From contig NC_081415.1 of assembly GCF_030272615.1 (NCBI RefSeq), forward strand, positions 511,319,873 to 511,383,872: a DNA stretch of 64,000 bases. The letters are read 5' to 3'. Below the pieces are notes generated by a model. That model was not told where the DNA came from. It saw only the letters and a program-made list of their open reading frames with translations, and did no database searches. The DNA comes from Cryptomeria japonica (Eukaryota; Streptophyta; Pinopsida; Cupressales; Cupressaceae). Positions 1 through 14,646 of the stretch are shown here, piece after piece (the stretch's first letter is position 1; every line of letters begins with the position of its first letter). The position numbers were made by a program, and so were the translations under genes.

Positions 1-49
1 ATATTTGATGAATATGATGTGATAATGCATGATGTTGTGAGATGCATCT

Positions 50-290
50 TGAAAATGAGATGTATGATATGATATGATATGAGATGTATTTTGAAAATGA
101 GATGTATGATATGATATGTTGTGAGATGTATTTTGAAAATGAGATGTATGATATGATATTCTATGAGATGTATCTTGAAAATGAGATGTATGATATGATA
201 TGCTATGAGATGTATTTTGAAAATGAGATGTATGATATGAGATGCTATAAGATGTATTTTGAAAAAGAGATGCTACTAATTGTAAAATGA
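50..290. repeat. 42-bp minisatellite (about 5-6 units)
   Basis: Consecutive copies of a unit of about 42 bp containing GATGTATTTTGAAAATGAGA followed by a run of GTATGATATGATATG. Units differ by a few substitutions. Because 42 is a multiple of three, one + frame stays open across the block and would encode a 14-residue repeat (MYFENEMYDMICYE). Nothing around it suggests a gene, so the open frame is best read as a by-product of unit length. Confidence 0.8.
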
Positions 291-372
291 TATGCAACTA
301 ATTGTAAAATGATATGCAACTACTTGTAAAATGATATGCAACTAATTGTAAAATGATATGCAACTAATTGAT
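278..372. repeat. 22-bp minisatellite (about 4 units)
   Basis: Directly follows the 42-bp block. The unit is ACTAATTGTAAAATGATATG plus CA, repeated about four times with single-base differences (one unit has ACTACTTG). The two blocks share the TGATATG word, so the second may have grown from the edge of the first. Confidence 0.8.
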
Positions 373-698
373 TTGATCATCCTTATTCTACATTTGTCAT
401 CCCTATATAGCCACATGTTGTTTTCTTTCTTGATAGGTATCATCATTGAGCATTGATTTGTTTTGGGATATGTTAAAAATTTATACAAGCATAATGGTAT
501 AATTGAACCATAATGACCTGAGAAAAATTTACATGATTTTTGATTTTGCAAGATAGCACAAGTGTTAAGGTATAATTGAACTAGAACGACCTTAGTGCGG
601 ATTGTGTATGAACAAACAAGATTAAACCATTTTGTATCCGTAAAGTGGAATCATGTCTTCAGTGATATGTTGTGAATCACATCTTGAGACAAGTATTT
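373..698. other. AT-rich spacer, nothing recognised
   Basis: No convincing coding frame, RNA gene or repeat was seen between the minisatellites and the tandem duplication. Confidence 0.6.
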
Positions 699-1150
699 AC
701 CCACTTTATACATTATTTTTAGTTTCACTTTCCTACATTTTGGCCTTTTATGGCCTATTATTCTACACAATTTATGTCATGTAGTGCTATTTTTCAGAAG
801 GACAATAATGGGTAGGAAAAAAATTAAGCACTCTAAACTGCAATGTGAACTCCAATGGTAGTTCATTATATTCTAAAGTTGGGAAGGAGAGTAATTGATA
901 GGAAAAATAAACTGGTCTTTTATAGCTAGCTGTTCGACCCACTTTCTATACTATTTTTCATTTCACTTTACTACATTTTGGCCTTTTATGACCTGGTATT
1001 CTACACAATTTATGGCATGTAGTTCTATTTCCAAGAAGGACAATAATTGATATGAAAAAAATTAAGTTGCAATGTGGATACTTACAATGATTCATTATAT
1101 TCCAACATTGGTAAGGAACAAACTGGTAGAGTAAGCATATAATGCAAAGG
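699..1150. repeat. Imperfect tandem duplication, about 238-bp unit
   Basis: The first copy begins at 699 and the second at 937, both with ACCCACTTT. Shared words in the same order include CTACATTTTGGCCTTTTATG, ATTCTACACAATTTATG, AAGGACAATAAT and TTCATTATATTC. The second copy is shorter and has several substitutions and small gaps, so the duplication is old. It lies just upstream of the presumed 5' LTR of the copia element. Confidence 0.75.
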
Positions 1151-1289
1151 TGACAAGCTAAAAGAGGTAGTACCTGATAGAGAGTGACCAAGTGTGATTT
1201 GAATTCAATAGAACAGAGGGACAAAAGATTAAGCAAAGTTAGAACCAGCAGAAAGGCTAAGTTGCAGTGTGTGTTGAGTTGATACAAAC

Positions 1290-1816
1290 TGGTAAGATAG
1301 AAGTCGGTAGTGCAAAGCCTTCAAGCACTGCCAAACTTCATTTATAGCAAGGATCTCATTTGTATATCTAAGTTTTCATATTATTTTCATTGAGTAGGTG
1401 CTTAGTGCTTGGGTTGTATCTCCTTTAGGTTGTAGCCTATAAATTGTGTAGGGATTGGTGCTCATTTGAGTTGGTGTTCATAAATCAAGGATTGGCGCTC
1501 CTTGGGTTGGTGCCCTGAAATTTGTAATCAGATCTTTTCAGTGTGAGGCTAGATTGGAGCAAAAGATCTCCAACAACTATTCTCACTGAGGTTTTTACCA
1601 CATTAGGTTTTCCTCATACACTTGGTGTAATGTGTTGCATCTTCATGTGTTTATTGTATTAATCTTTTAGATATTTCTCCTACACACCCTATTTGCATTG
1701 CATTGATAACCGGTCTACATTTTGTATATTTCATATTGAACTGGTATATCTCTAATTAAGTAAACATTGTTTAAATCACTGATTCACCCCCTCTCAGTGA
1801 TCCATTGTGTCCAACA
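1290..1816 (+). repeat. Probable 5' LTR end of Ty1-copia element (left boundary unknown)
   Basis: The tract ends CACCCCCTCTCAGTGATCCA then TTGTGTCCAACA, which has the CCCCCTCT-rich shape of copia LTR 3' ends. It is followed at 1819-1835 by AGAAAGCCTAACCACTT, which looks like an eroded primer-binding site and leader. I could not align it convincingly to the 3' LTR at 6288-7988 and could not place its left TG end, so the extent is a guess. Confidence 0.4.
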
Positions 1817-1860
1817 CAGAAAGCCTAACCACTTGAGGAAAATATTCCGAGGAAGTGAAG

Positions 1861-3045
1861 ATGATGAAGAAAGAGGGTCCTAAGTTCAATAAGGATAACT
1901 ACAAGATCTGGAAAGACATAATGAAGATCTACATCAAAGGTCTTCGTGCACAATATTGGAAGCAAGTTGAAACAACATATGTTGCTCCTACTACTACTCC
2001 CTTGACACCAGATGAACTCAGAGAACAACAAGATAACATGCAAGCCCTAGAAGCTATTATAAGTACTTTATCTAATTCAAAATATATTTATGTTCAAGGA
2101 TTGGTAACTGCAGATGAGGTTTGGGAAAAGTTAGAGACAATATATGGAGGAGATGAGCATGTTAAAAGAGCCAAAGAAGAAAGCTTGAGAGGAAATTTCG
2201 ATGACATGAGAATTCTTGAAGGAGAGAATATTGTAAAGTATGGTCAAAGAATCAAAGAAATTATTGGTGGCATAAAGAGTGCTGGAGGTAAAATAGAAGA
2301 TGATTCAATAGTAAGTAAAATTCTAAGAACTCTTCAACTTCAGTATGCTATAAGAGTATCAAAAATCCAAGAACTTAGATCTATTTCAAAGGATAAGGTA
2401 ACTGTTTATTCATTAATTGGTAAGCTTACAACTTTTGAGTTAAATAATTTTGACAACAGTGTGACAAAATCTACTGAATCTACCTTTAAATCTTCTGTTA
2501 CCGGTTCATCTGCTACAAAAGGAAAAGATATATGTCAAAATAATGAGTGCACAACAAGTGATGGAAGTAACCAGGGAAATAAAGACAATGAAGATCATGT
2601 GATGGAACTTGAGGCACTATTAGCAAAGAGATTTACAAGAGGCACAAATAAGTATAAAGGAAAGCTACCTTTGAAGTGTTTCTCTTGTACCAAAATTGGT
2701 CATATTGCTGCTAACTGCCCTAACACCTATAAGAAAGAGAATTTTAGAAGATTCAAAGGAAAGGACAAGAAACGTTGTTATGTTGTAGTAGATGAAGGTG
2801 TGACCGATGAGGAGTCGAAAGAAGAAGATGAAAATGAAGAAATTGTGTTTGTAGTCGTGAAGGAGGAACTACCTAATGAAAAGGCTCTAGTATCTCATAT
2901 GGAGAATAGTGATGAATGGATTATGGATAATGGCTTCTCACACCACATGACTGGAGATAAAAGAAAATTCATAACCCTTAATGAATTTGATGGAGGTGTT
3001 GTTAGATTTGGAAACAACTCTCCCTACATGGTGAAAGGTAAATGA
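1861..3045 (+). pseudogene. gag: Ty1-copia gag and start of protease
   Basis: The product would be the nucleocapsid precursor that packages element RNA, continuing into the aspartic protease. I chose the ATG at 1861 because the frame upstream opens only with a GTG. The N-terminal half has the gag signature around FNKDNYKIWKDIMKIYIK and a central helical region. A CCHC zinc knuckle, CFSCTKIGHIAANC (C-X2-C-X4-H-X4-C), lies at 2677-2718, about residues 273-286. A basic stretch and a Glu/Asp-rich stretch follow. Near 2916-2950 is the protease entry WIMDNGFSHHMTGD, where families normally have D-S-G; here Ser is replaced by Asn, so activity is doubtful. A TGA at 3043 stops the frame. Length (about 394 codons) is reasonable for gag plus the protease start. 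Confidence 0.85.
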
Positions 3046-3250
3046 TCAATCTCTCTAAATGGGAAGAGTAATGCTGATGATGTATTTTGGGTTGATGGTC
3101 TTCAGAATATTCTATTAAATGTTGGTCAGATAAATGATAAAGGTTATTTGCTTGAGTTTAAGAGTGGAGTCTATAGAATTCTTGGAGGTAATGGTTAATT
3201 GATTGCTACTGGGAAGCAAACTAGAGGTAACTTTTCCTTTTGAATAGTAA
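3046..3250 (+). pseudogene. Ty1-copia protease to integrase linker
   Basis: Past the TGA the same frame continues with SISLNGKSNADDVFWVDG and then LQNILLNVGQINDKGYLLEF. This is the conserved C-terminal protease/GAG-pre-integrase linker of plant copia polyproteins, in which GQL and DKGY words recur. The stop at 3043 therefore interrupts a once continuous reading frame. Confidence 0.75.
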
Positions 3251-4340
3251 TATTAACAATTGTCTGGTTGCAAGAAGGGAAGACAGTTGGTTGTGGCATT
3301 AAATATGTTGTCATGTTAATTATGATAATTTGGTTACAATTCACAAGTCAAGTGTTCTAAGAGGATTACCCCAACTTGTCAAACTGGATAGTGTGATATC
3401 CAAACATTGTCAAATAGGTAAGATGACCTCTATTTATTTCAAGAGAAAGAATTGTATTTCTGAGAATGTTTTAGATTTGGTACATACTGATCTATGTGGC
3501 CCTATGAGAACAAAGAGTCATTATGGTGATAGGTATTTCTTGATCTTCATCGATGACTATTCTAAATTGATGTGGGTGACATTTTTGAGAGAGAAATAAG
3601 AAGCATATAATAAATTTAAATAATTTAAAGCTTTGTTTGAGAAGGAAACCAGTAAGAACTTGAAGTATTTAAGATTAGATGGAGGAGATGAATTCATATC
3701 TGATGAATTTGTTAAGTATTATGATGAATAGGGTATAAAGAGACAAATGTCTACTCTAAGGACACCATAACAAAATGGCATAGTAGAAAGGATGAAAAGA
3801 ACAATAGTTGAAGTAGTAAAAACCATGTTATTGCAATGTAATATATCCAAAATGTTTTTGAGAGAAGTGGTCAGTACTTCTATATACACTCTAAACTGGG
3901 TACTGGTAAAGAGAGGTAACAATAAGACACCCTATGAGCTATGGTATGGAAAAAATCCTTGTGTAAGTTATTTTAAAATTTTTGGAAGTCAATGTTTTAT
4001 TAAGATAGATAACGACACTGAGAAATTTGATGCAAAATTTCATGAGGGAATTTTTCTTGGTTACTCTTCTAAGAGTAAAGCATATACATGTTACAATAAA
4101 AGAACTAAGAAAATTGTTGAAAGTACTAATGTAAAAGTTGATGATCTATCCAATAAGTTTGAAGGTACAAGCAGATCAAAACCTAAAAGGGATGACAATG
4201 AGAAAAAGTTTTCAATCATTAAACTAGAGGTAAAAATTAATGAAGAACCAACAAATGCAGAATTGGATGTTCAACCAATAAGCGATGACAATGAGGAAGA
4301 AGATGAAGAACCTGATGAAGAAGATGTAGAACCATCATAA
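3251..4340 (+). pseudogene. Ty1-copia integrase remnant
   Basis: Integrase inserts the cDNA into the host genome. The N-terminal zinc-binding region is visible as LWH...H.N...CQIGKMT around 3290-3430. The catalytic core begins LDLVHTDLCGPM at 3473, followed by FLIFIDDYSKLMWV. The segment 3660-3790 reads RLDGGDEF...STLRTP and then QNGIVERMKRT. The tail GKNPCVSYFKIFGSQCF and FLGYSSKSKAYTCYNK (3950-4110) is typical of the copia integrase C terminus. Stops occur at about 3598, 3729 and 3768; the last two look like Gln codons turned into TAG or TAA. The end is a Glu/Asp-rich linker. Confidence 0.85.
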
Positions 4341-4439
4341 GCAATACCAAGATATGTCATATTGAATCATTCAAAAGAGAAAATAATTCATGATAAGAAT
4401 GTAGGTGTGCAAATGAGGAGAAAGATCTAAGAAAACTCA

Positions 4440-5150
4440 TGTTTGATATCTACAATTGATCCCAGGATAGTTAAGGAAGCACTAAAGGATGATGGTTGGG
4501 TGAATGAAATAAATGAAGAATTAGATCAAATTGAAAGAATCAAACATGGTCACTTGTCCCTAGGATGGAGGATAAGAATGTAATTGGAACAAAATGGGTC
4601 TATAGGAATAAATTGGATGAAGAAGGAAAGATTGTAAGAAACATGGCTTAGTTTGCAAAGGGTATGCTCAAGAGGAAGGTGAGGATTATGGTCAAACATT
4701 TACACCTATTGCTAGATTAGAAGGAGTAAGGATGCTGCTAGCATTTGCTGCATATAAGGGATTCAAAGTTTACCAAATGGGTGCCAAGTCAGCCTTTCTA
4801 AATGGGATTCTAGAAGAAGTATACATTGAATAGTTGGATGGACTTTCCTTGACATATGATAAGGACATGGTGTGTAAATTGCACGAAGCACTATATGGTC
4901 TAAAGAAGGAACTGAGAACATGGTATGAGAGATTACATGCACATTCAATCAAAATTGGATTCCAATATAGCAGTGAGGACAACAACATTTATTTGAAGAC
5001 TAATGGAGACAAGATGTTGAGAGCAGAAGTATTTGTTGATGACACGACTTTTGGCAAAAATAATGATATATGTATGGACTTTGCTGATATAATGAAAAAG
5101 GAATTTGAAATGTTTCTAACCATTGAAACAAAGTTCTTTATGGTCTTACA
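4440..5150 (+). pseudogene. Ty1-copia reverse transcriptase remnant
   Basis: Reverse transcriptase copies element RNA into DNA. Visible blocks are VNEINEELDQIE (4498-), a damaged stretch with frame changes near 4550-4650, VYQMGAKSAFLNGILEEVYIE (4770-4830; normally Q-M-D-V-K-S-A-F-L-N-G), KLHEALYGLKKELRTWYERL (4876-), and the active-site motif FVDD at about 5030, equivalent to YVDD. A TAG at 4831 replaces what is usually Gln before the conserved P/L-G-F region. Confidence 0.85.
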
Positions 5151-5877
5151 GGCTCAACAACCAGATGGTTGTATCTTTGTTTGTCATACCAAGTATATCA
5201 AAGAGGTGTTGAAGACTTTCGGCATGGAAGACTACAAACCAGTAGGAACACAAATGGTGACAGGCTCCAAGTTGTCAAAGGAAGATGATTCCCCTACTGT
5301 TAGTGAAAAAGAGTACAAATCTATGATTGGAAAGCTACACTATGTTGTCCCTAGTAGACCAAACATTACTCATGTTGTTGGATTAGTGGCTACATTTCAG
5401 AAAGATCCTAAGTGGAGTCACATGGTGGCTTTGAAGAGAATTTTTTCGTATCTCAAAGGCACAACTGGTGGAGCTTTTCTACTTGGAGGAAGATTAATGG
5501 CATGGACAAGAAAGAAACAAACTTGTGTTTCTCAATCTACAGCTGAAGCAAAGTATGTAGCTACATCCATGAATTGCACATAGGCAATATGTATGAGACA
5601 TTTGATAGAAGGATTCAAGAGAGATATGTCTAAATTAGTGACTATCTATTATGATAATACAACTGCAATAAATATTTCTAAGAATCGTATACTTCATTCC
5701 AAAACCACGCACATTGAATTGAAGTATCACTTCCTAAGGGAAAGAGTTCAAGAAAAGGAGGTGAAGATGGAATATGTGAAGAGTAAAGACCAGTTAGCTG
5801 ATATCTCTACTAGGTCCTTACCAAAGGCTACTTTTGAGTATCTTAGAAGTAAACTAGGGGTTAGACCCCTACATTAG
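5151..5877 (+). pseudogene. Ty1-copia RT connection and RNase H remnant
   Basis: The connection segment has KYIKEVLKTFGMEDYKPVGT and YKSMIGKLHYVVPSRPNI. RNase H follows with KGTTGGAFLLGGRLMAW, SQSTAEAKYVA, the DNTTAI block and the terminal HIELKYHFLRERVQEKEVKM then KSKDQLADISTRSLPK. A TAG at 5581 splits the domain after MNCT; a Gln codon is usual there. The natural polyprotein stop is at 5875-5877. Confidence 0.85.
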
Positions 5878-6274
5878 AAGAACTAGAATGATGGAGATCC
5901 ATCAATCATGTGGACTTCATGTTTATTTTTCACTAAGGATTGATGAATGTGTGGGCTACTCCTTTGAGGGAGAAAGTCTCATTTAAAGTTCTGATTTAAT
6001 ACTCTATTATAATTTTTCTAATTTATGTAGAAAAGATGATGGAAGAGGTAGTAGTAGAATTGAAGAAAAGTGATGTATTTAAATATTTAGAATTGTTGTC
6101 AAAGGGGGAGAAGAGTAGAAATTATATATGGAAGTTGAAGATCAGATTGAGTGAAGCATTGGTTAAGGGAGAGATGACAAAAGGAGGGAGCGACAGATGA
6201 TGTGAAACTAGCAAGCAAGTTGCAGATGATGAGTTTACTTTGATTGTATATCTAATTGGTGTTGTCATCAATGA
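5878..6274 (+). other. Copia 3' untranslated region
   Basis: Non-coding DNA between the pol stop and the polypurine tract. It contains a purine-rich stretch at 6105-6115 (AAAGGGGGAGAA), similar to the real polypurine tract. This may be a second or internal plus-strand primer, or a relic. Confidence 0.6.
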
Positions 6275-6287
6275 CAAAGGGGGAGAT
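6275..6287 (+). other. Polypurine tract of copia element
   Basis: AAAGGGGGAGATT lies directly before the TGTTGGCA LTR start. It would prime plus-strand DNA synthesis. The sequence and spacing are those of plant Ty1-copia elements. Confidence 0.85.
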
Positions 6288-7988
6288 TGTTGGCATTTGG
6301 CATAACTGATGCAGATGAGTTAATGTAGTTGAAGACTAATGACTACATGGGTAAAGGATAGAAGTCTATTTGTGATGAAGAGATTGAGATTCTATGAATA
6401 GATGGCATGATCGGTTATTTGTGTTGTCATTGATAGTAACTAATGTCAAATGATGTTCCTGATGTTATTTATGTTTTGTTTTAGCATCTAAGTGATTTGG
6501 TTTACCGAAAGATAGCGTTTACCAGCAAGGAACTAAAGTCTATGAAATAGGACTTTGACTAGTAAAGTAGAGATATTTTGATTGGATCGGTCAATTAGCG
6601 ATGATTGGTGATTTGAAGTTTGGATGGTGAACTTGTATCATGAAAAGGTGTATCTGACCCAAACTGGAACTTGTGAAGATTACCGAAAGGCATGTTTCAA
6701 ATTTATGATGAATTTTTTTAAGGTTTTAGTAGGGTTTAAGACTGGTGAGGAAATCATCAAATTGGTAATGATTTTTGTTATGACGGTGATCGATCATGAG
6801 TCTACATGAAGTTGGTAAAAGGAGACAACCCACGTGAAAGATTTAATTGTTTCTTTGGCGAGATTCAAGGAAGAATTTCTTGGGAATTAGCAAAACGCTT
6901 ACTAGAGTGTTTTGAGGGTTTGAATTTGGTACAGATCGGATTTTCGTGATGAGTTATGATCAACCAACAGTTGATATTGCATTGTAATTTATTGTAATGA
7001 TTTGTATATCAATCTGTGATGATCTCTTATGATTTGAATTATAAATTTATGTTGTAATTAGGGTTTTGTGGCTGACCTAGATGAGATGACTATTTAGGAA
7101 GACAGAGTTGATATTTATGATGTCGGTGGTCTTAGAGAATGTGTTAAGCTATCAAAGTGAAGTGTGAGATCTACCTCAAAGTTACAAAGTATTGTGTATA
7201 ACTAGATCTGATCAAGCAAGAAGAGAAGTGCAAGTAACAAATCATTTTCTTACTGTTGTTCCCTAACAGTTGTAGAAGGTTAAATCCCTTAATCGGGTAG
7301 GTCCTAACAGACCTTAAACATTTAAGTCCCCTAACAAGACAACTCTCAAAAGAGTGTTAAATCCTCTCACGAGGTTGATCCTAATAGATCATCAAGTTTC
7401 TAACTGGGATATTAGGCAAATCCCCTAACTAGGTGACTCCTAGCAGGGTCTGCTCCTAACCGAGCATATTGTAAGCTCCTAACAGGGCATACTTCAAAAG
7501 AGTACAAATATGTGTGGGTGCCAACTCCCACCATGGGTTTTCCTTATTTGGGTTTCCACGTCAAAAACTTATGATGTTCATGTGTGGAATGTTTTTCATG
7601 TGATGTTCTTGTTTATGTTTCATTTAATGCATTATTTATGAGACAACGATTATGATGTTTTATCGGAAGTTTATCAGAGGTTACTACTACTGATAAGGAG
7701 TTGTTTGAGAAAGTATATGATCTGATTGATAAGGTTAATGAGTTAATAAATGATCAAGTTTATATGATTTCTTTGGTGTGAAATTATTGATAGTTGTTGT
7801 AAATCATTTGATTAATGCGTTAAGAAAATCTGATAAAGAGATTGCTAGATTTGATTAAAGAAGTTGAGATATTTGTTAAATGGTTTCAGATCTAGCATAA
7901 TTTTGATTCTGAGTTTAAAGTTTCAATTGGTCTTAATACTGTTTCACACCCCCCTCTAAGTATTAATCGGATCCTCATAGGATTAACA
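6288..7988 (+). repeat. 3' LTR of copia element (about 1.7 kb)
   Basis: It starts TGTTGGCATTTGG right after the polypurine tract. The proposed end is TAGGATTAACA at 7988, after a CACCCCCCTCTAAGTATTAAT stretch of the kind found near copia LTR ends. No target duplication could be tested because the left LTR start is unknown. The right end is less sure than the left. It contains the hairpin series at 7299-7504. Confidence 0.6.
7299..7504 (+). repeat. Series of about nine mini-hairpins in copia LTR
   Basis: Short inverted repeats, each about 14-16 bp, follow one another: AGGTC-CTAACA-GACCT (7299-7314), GTC-CCCTAACAA-GAC (7326-7340), ACTCT-CAAA-AGAGT (7342-7355), CCTC-TCAC-GAGG (7363-7374), TGATC-CTAATA-GATCA (7376-7391), GACTC-CTAGCA-GGGTC (7435-7450), TGCTC-CTAACC-GAGCA (7451-7466), GCTC-CTAACA-GGGC (7475-7488) and TACTT-CAAAA-GAGTA (7490-7504). 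Stem sequences differ while pairing is kept (some G-T pairs), and the loop is often CTAACA. I know no established name or function for it. Confidence 0.75.
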
Positions 7989-8029
7989 ATTATATGGAGG
8001 ATCTTGGTATTTTGGTCTAGTGGTGGAAT

Positions 8030-8340
8030 AGTGTTGTTCTCTCCATTGGAAAAGGGTTGTAGTTGAATTTCATTCTGAGATAGTGGCAACTTTGTTGAAT
8101 CAACAAACATTGGATGATGTTAGTTAGTAGCTTCAGATTATTATTTGATAGATTCTTTCATTTTGTAGCTTCTTTGAGTCAATCACTTTCATTTACATTC
8201 CCAAGGAATCGAATGGGGTGGCCAATTATCTTGCCAAATGGGTATTTGACTTTATGGAGGGATGGTCTATTGGAGATAGGAGCTAACTATCACCAGATTT
8301 GTCTCATGTGTTGGATCAACTTGCGGATCACGATAAATCT
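8030..8340 (+). pseudogene. Remnant of LINE-type RNase H-like domain
   Basis: One frame at about 8186-8270 reads IYIPKESNGVANYLAKW then VFDFMEGWSIGDRS. It matches the end of plant RVT_3/RNase H domains, whose pattern is H-I-P-R-E-x-N-x-x-A-D-x-L-A-K. In another frame upstream (8060-8160) TLDDV..WQLQIII..RFFH fits the preceding helix of the same domain, which implies at least one frameshift. Downstream, LSPDLSHVLDQLADHDKS continues after a stop. It is a fragment with no reverse transcriptase attached. An RNase H-like gene fragment of other origin is possible. Confidence 0.5.
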
Positions 8341-13169
<4,829 letters not shown>

Positions 13170-13620
13170 ATTGAGTTTATCATAGTAAAGAGTAGTTATG
13201 ATAGCATGATAATGAGTCAGCATGATAATGAGTTTATCATAGTAAATAGTTAAGCAACATCATAATGCCTCCATGTAGTTGTCACAAATATAATTGAGAT
13301 TATTGTAGCCATGAATGAAATAAATCAGAGCAGTATTCAACATTGTTGTTAAGGGAAAACTTTATATCAATACATAGGAGTAGTTTATGATATATATGCA
13401 TGATAATGATATATATAGCATGATAATGAGTTTATCCATTGAGTATATTTTTAGATGCAGGGATATATATATATATATATAATCATAGTAATGAGTAGTT
13501 ATGACAGCATGATAATGAGTTTATCATAGTAAATAGTTAAGCAACATCATAATGCCTTTTATATACATATATCCCTTTTTTTTTTTTTTAAAGTATCCAT
13601 TGAGTATTTTTTTTAGATGC

Positions 13621-13657
<37 letters not shown>

Positions 13658-13856
13658 TGATAATGAGTTTATCCATTGAGTATATTTTTAGATGCAGGAT
13701 ATATATATATATATATCATAGCAATGAGTAGTTATGACAGCATGATAATGAGTTTATCATAGTAAATAGTTAAGCAACATCATAATGCCTTTTATATACA
13801 TACATCCCTTTTATATATATCCATTGAGTTTATCCATTGAGTATATTTTTAGATGC

Positions 13857-13896
<40 letters not shown>

Positions 13897-14173
13897 TAGC
13901 AATGAGTAGTTATGACAGCATGATAATGAGTTTATCATAGTAAATAGTTAAGCAACATCATAATGCCTTTTATATACATATATCCCTTTTATATATATCC
14001 ATTGAGTTTATCCATTGAGTATATATATATATATATATATCATAGTAATGAGTAGTTATGACAGCATGATAATGAGTTTATCATAGTAAATAGTTAAGAA
14101 ACATCATAATGCCTTTTATATACATATATCCCTTTTTTTTTTTTTTAAAGTATCCATTGACTTTATCCATTGA

Positions 14174-14209
<36 letters not shown>

Positions 14210-14363
14210 TAGTAATGAGTAGTTATGACAGCACGATAATGAGTCAGCATGATAATGAGTTTATCATAGTAAATAGTTAAGCAACATCATAATGCCTTTT
14301 ATATACATATATCCCTTTTATATATATCCATTGAGTTTATCCATTGAGTATATTTTTAGATGC

Positions 14364-14367
<4 letters not shown>

Positions 14368-14455
<88 letters not shown>
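14368..14455. repeat. (TA)n tract inside array
   Basis: One of the longest TA tracts joining array modules. It follows GATGCAGGGA, as do nearly all of them. Confidence 0.95.
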
Positions 14456-14459
<4 letters not shown>

Positions 14460-14641
14460 ATGAGTAGTTATGACAGCATGATAATGAGTCAACATGATAA
14501 TGAGTTTATCATAGTAAATAGTTAAGCAACATCATAATGATATATATGATATATATGCATGATAATGATATATATATATATATCTCATAGTAATGAGGAG
14601 TTATGACAGCATGACAATGAGTTTATCATAGTAAATAGTTA

Positions 14642-14646
14642 AGCAA
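14642..14646. other. Target-site duplication AGCAA (left)
   Basis: AGCAA directly before the LTR at 14647; the same five bases follow it at 19040-19044. The target was the array word GTTAAGCAACATC. Confidence 0.92.

Larger units (their letters stand above)
1816..7988 (+). mobile_element. Degraded Ty1-copia retrotransposon (internal region and 3' LTR)
   Basis: The domain order is gag, protease, integrase, reverse transcriptase, RNase H. Integrase before RT defines Ty1-copia and excludes gypsy. After the RNase H end at 5877 comes an untranslated tail, a polypurine tract at 6275-6287 and the TGTTGGCA start of the 3' LTR. The coding region has several in-frame stops and at least a few shifts in 3046-5580, so it cannot make a full polyprotein. 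I did not assign a copia lineage with confidence. Confidence 0.85.
13170..14646. repeat. TA-linked tandem array, left part
   Basis: Copies of a module containing CATAGTAATGAGTAGTTATG, ACAGCATGATAATGAGTTTA, TCATAGTAAATAGTTAAGCA, ACATCATAATGCCTTTTATA, a TATCCCTTTT/T-run and CCATTGAGTATATTTTTAG then ATGCAGGG are joined by variable (TA)n tracts. Module starts are near 13180, 13485, 13718, 13895, 14041, 14208, 14455 and 14584. Spacing varies from about 130 to 300 bp with TA tract length. The copy at 13180-13272 lies in otherwise non-repeated DNA and lacks a TA tract, so it may be the founding unit. Confidence 0.9.

Noticed and set aside
84-290. 68-codon frame with a 14-residue repeat
   Set aside because: Produced by a 42-bp minisatellite; no start context, partner or homologue recognised.
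7299-7504. CRISPR-like spacing of short repeats
   Set aside because: Plant retrotransposon LTR; the repeats are hairpins with differing stems and no uniform spacers.
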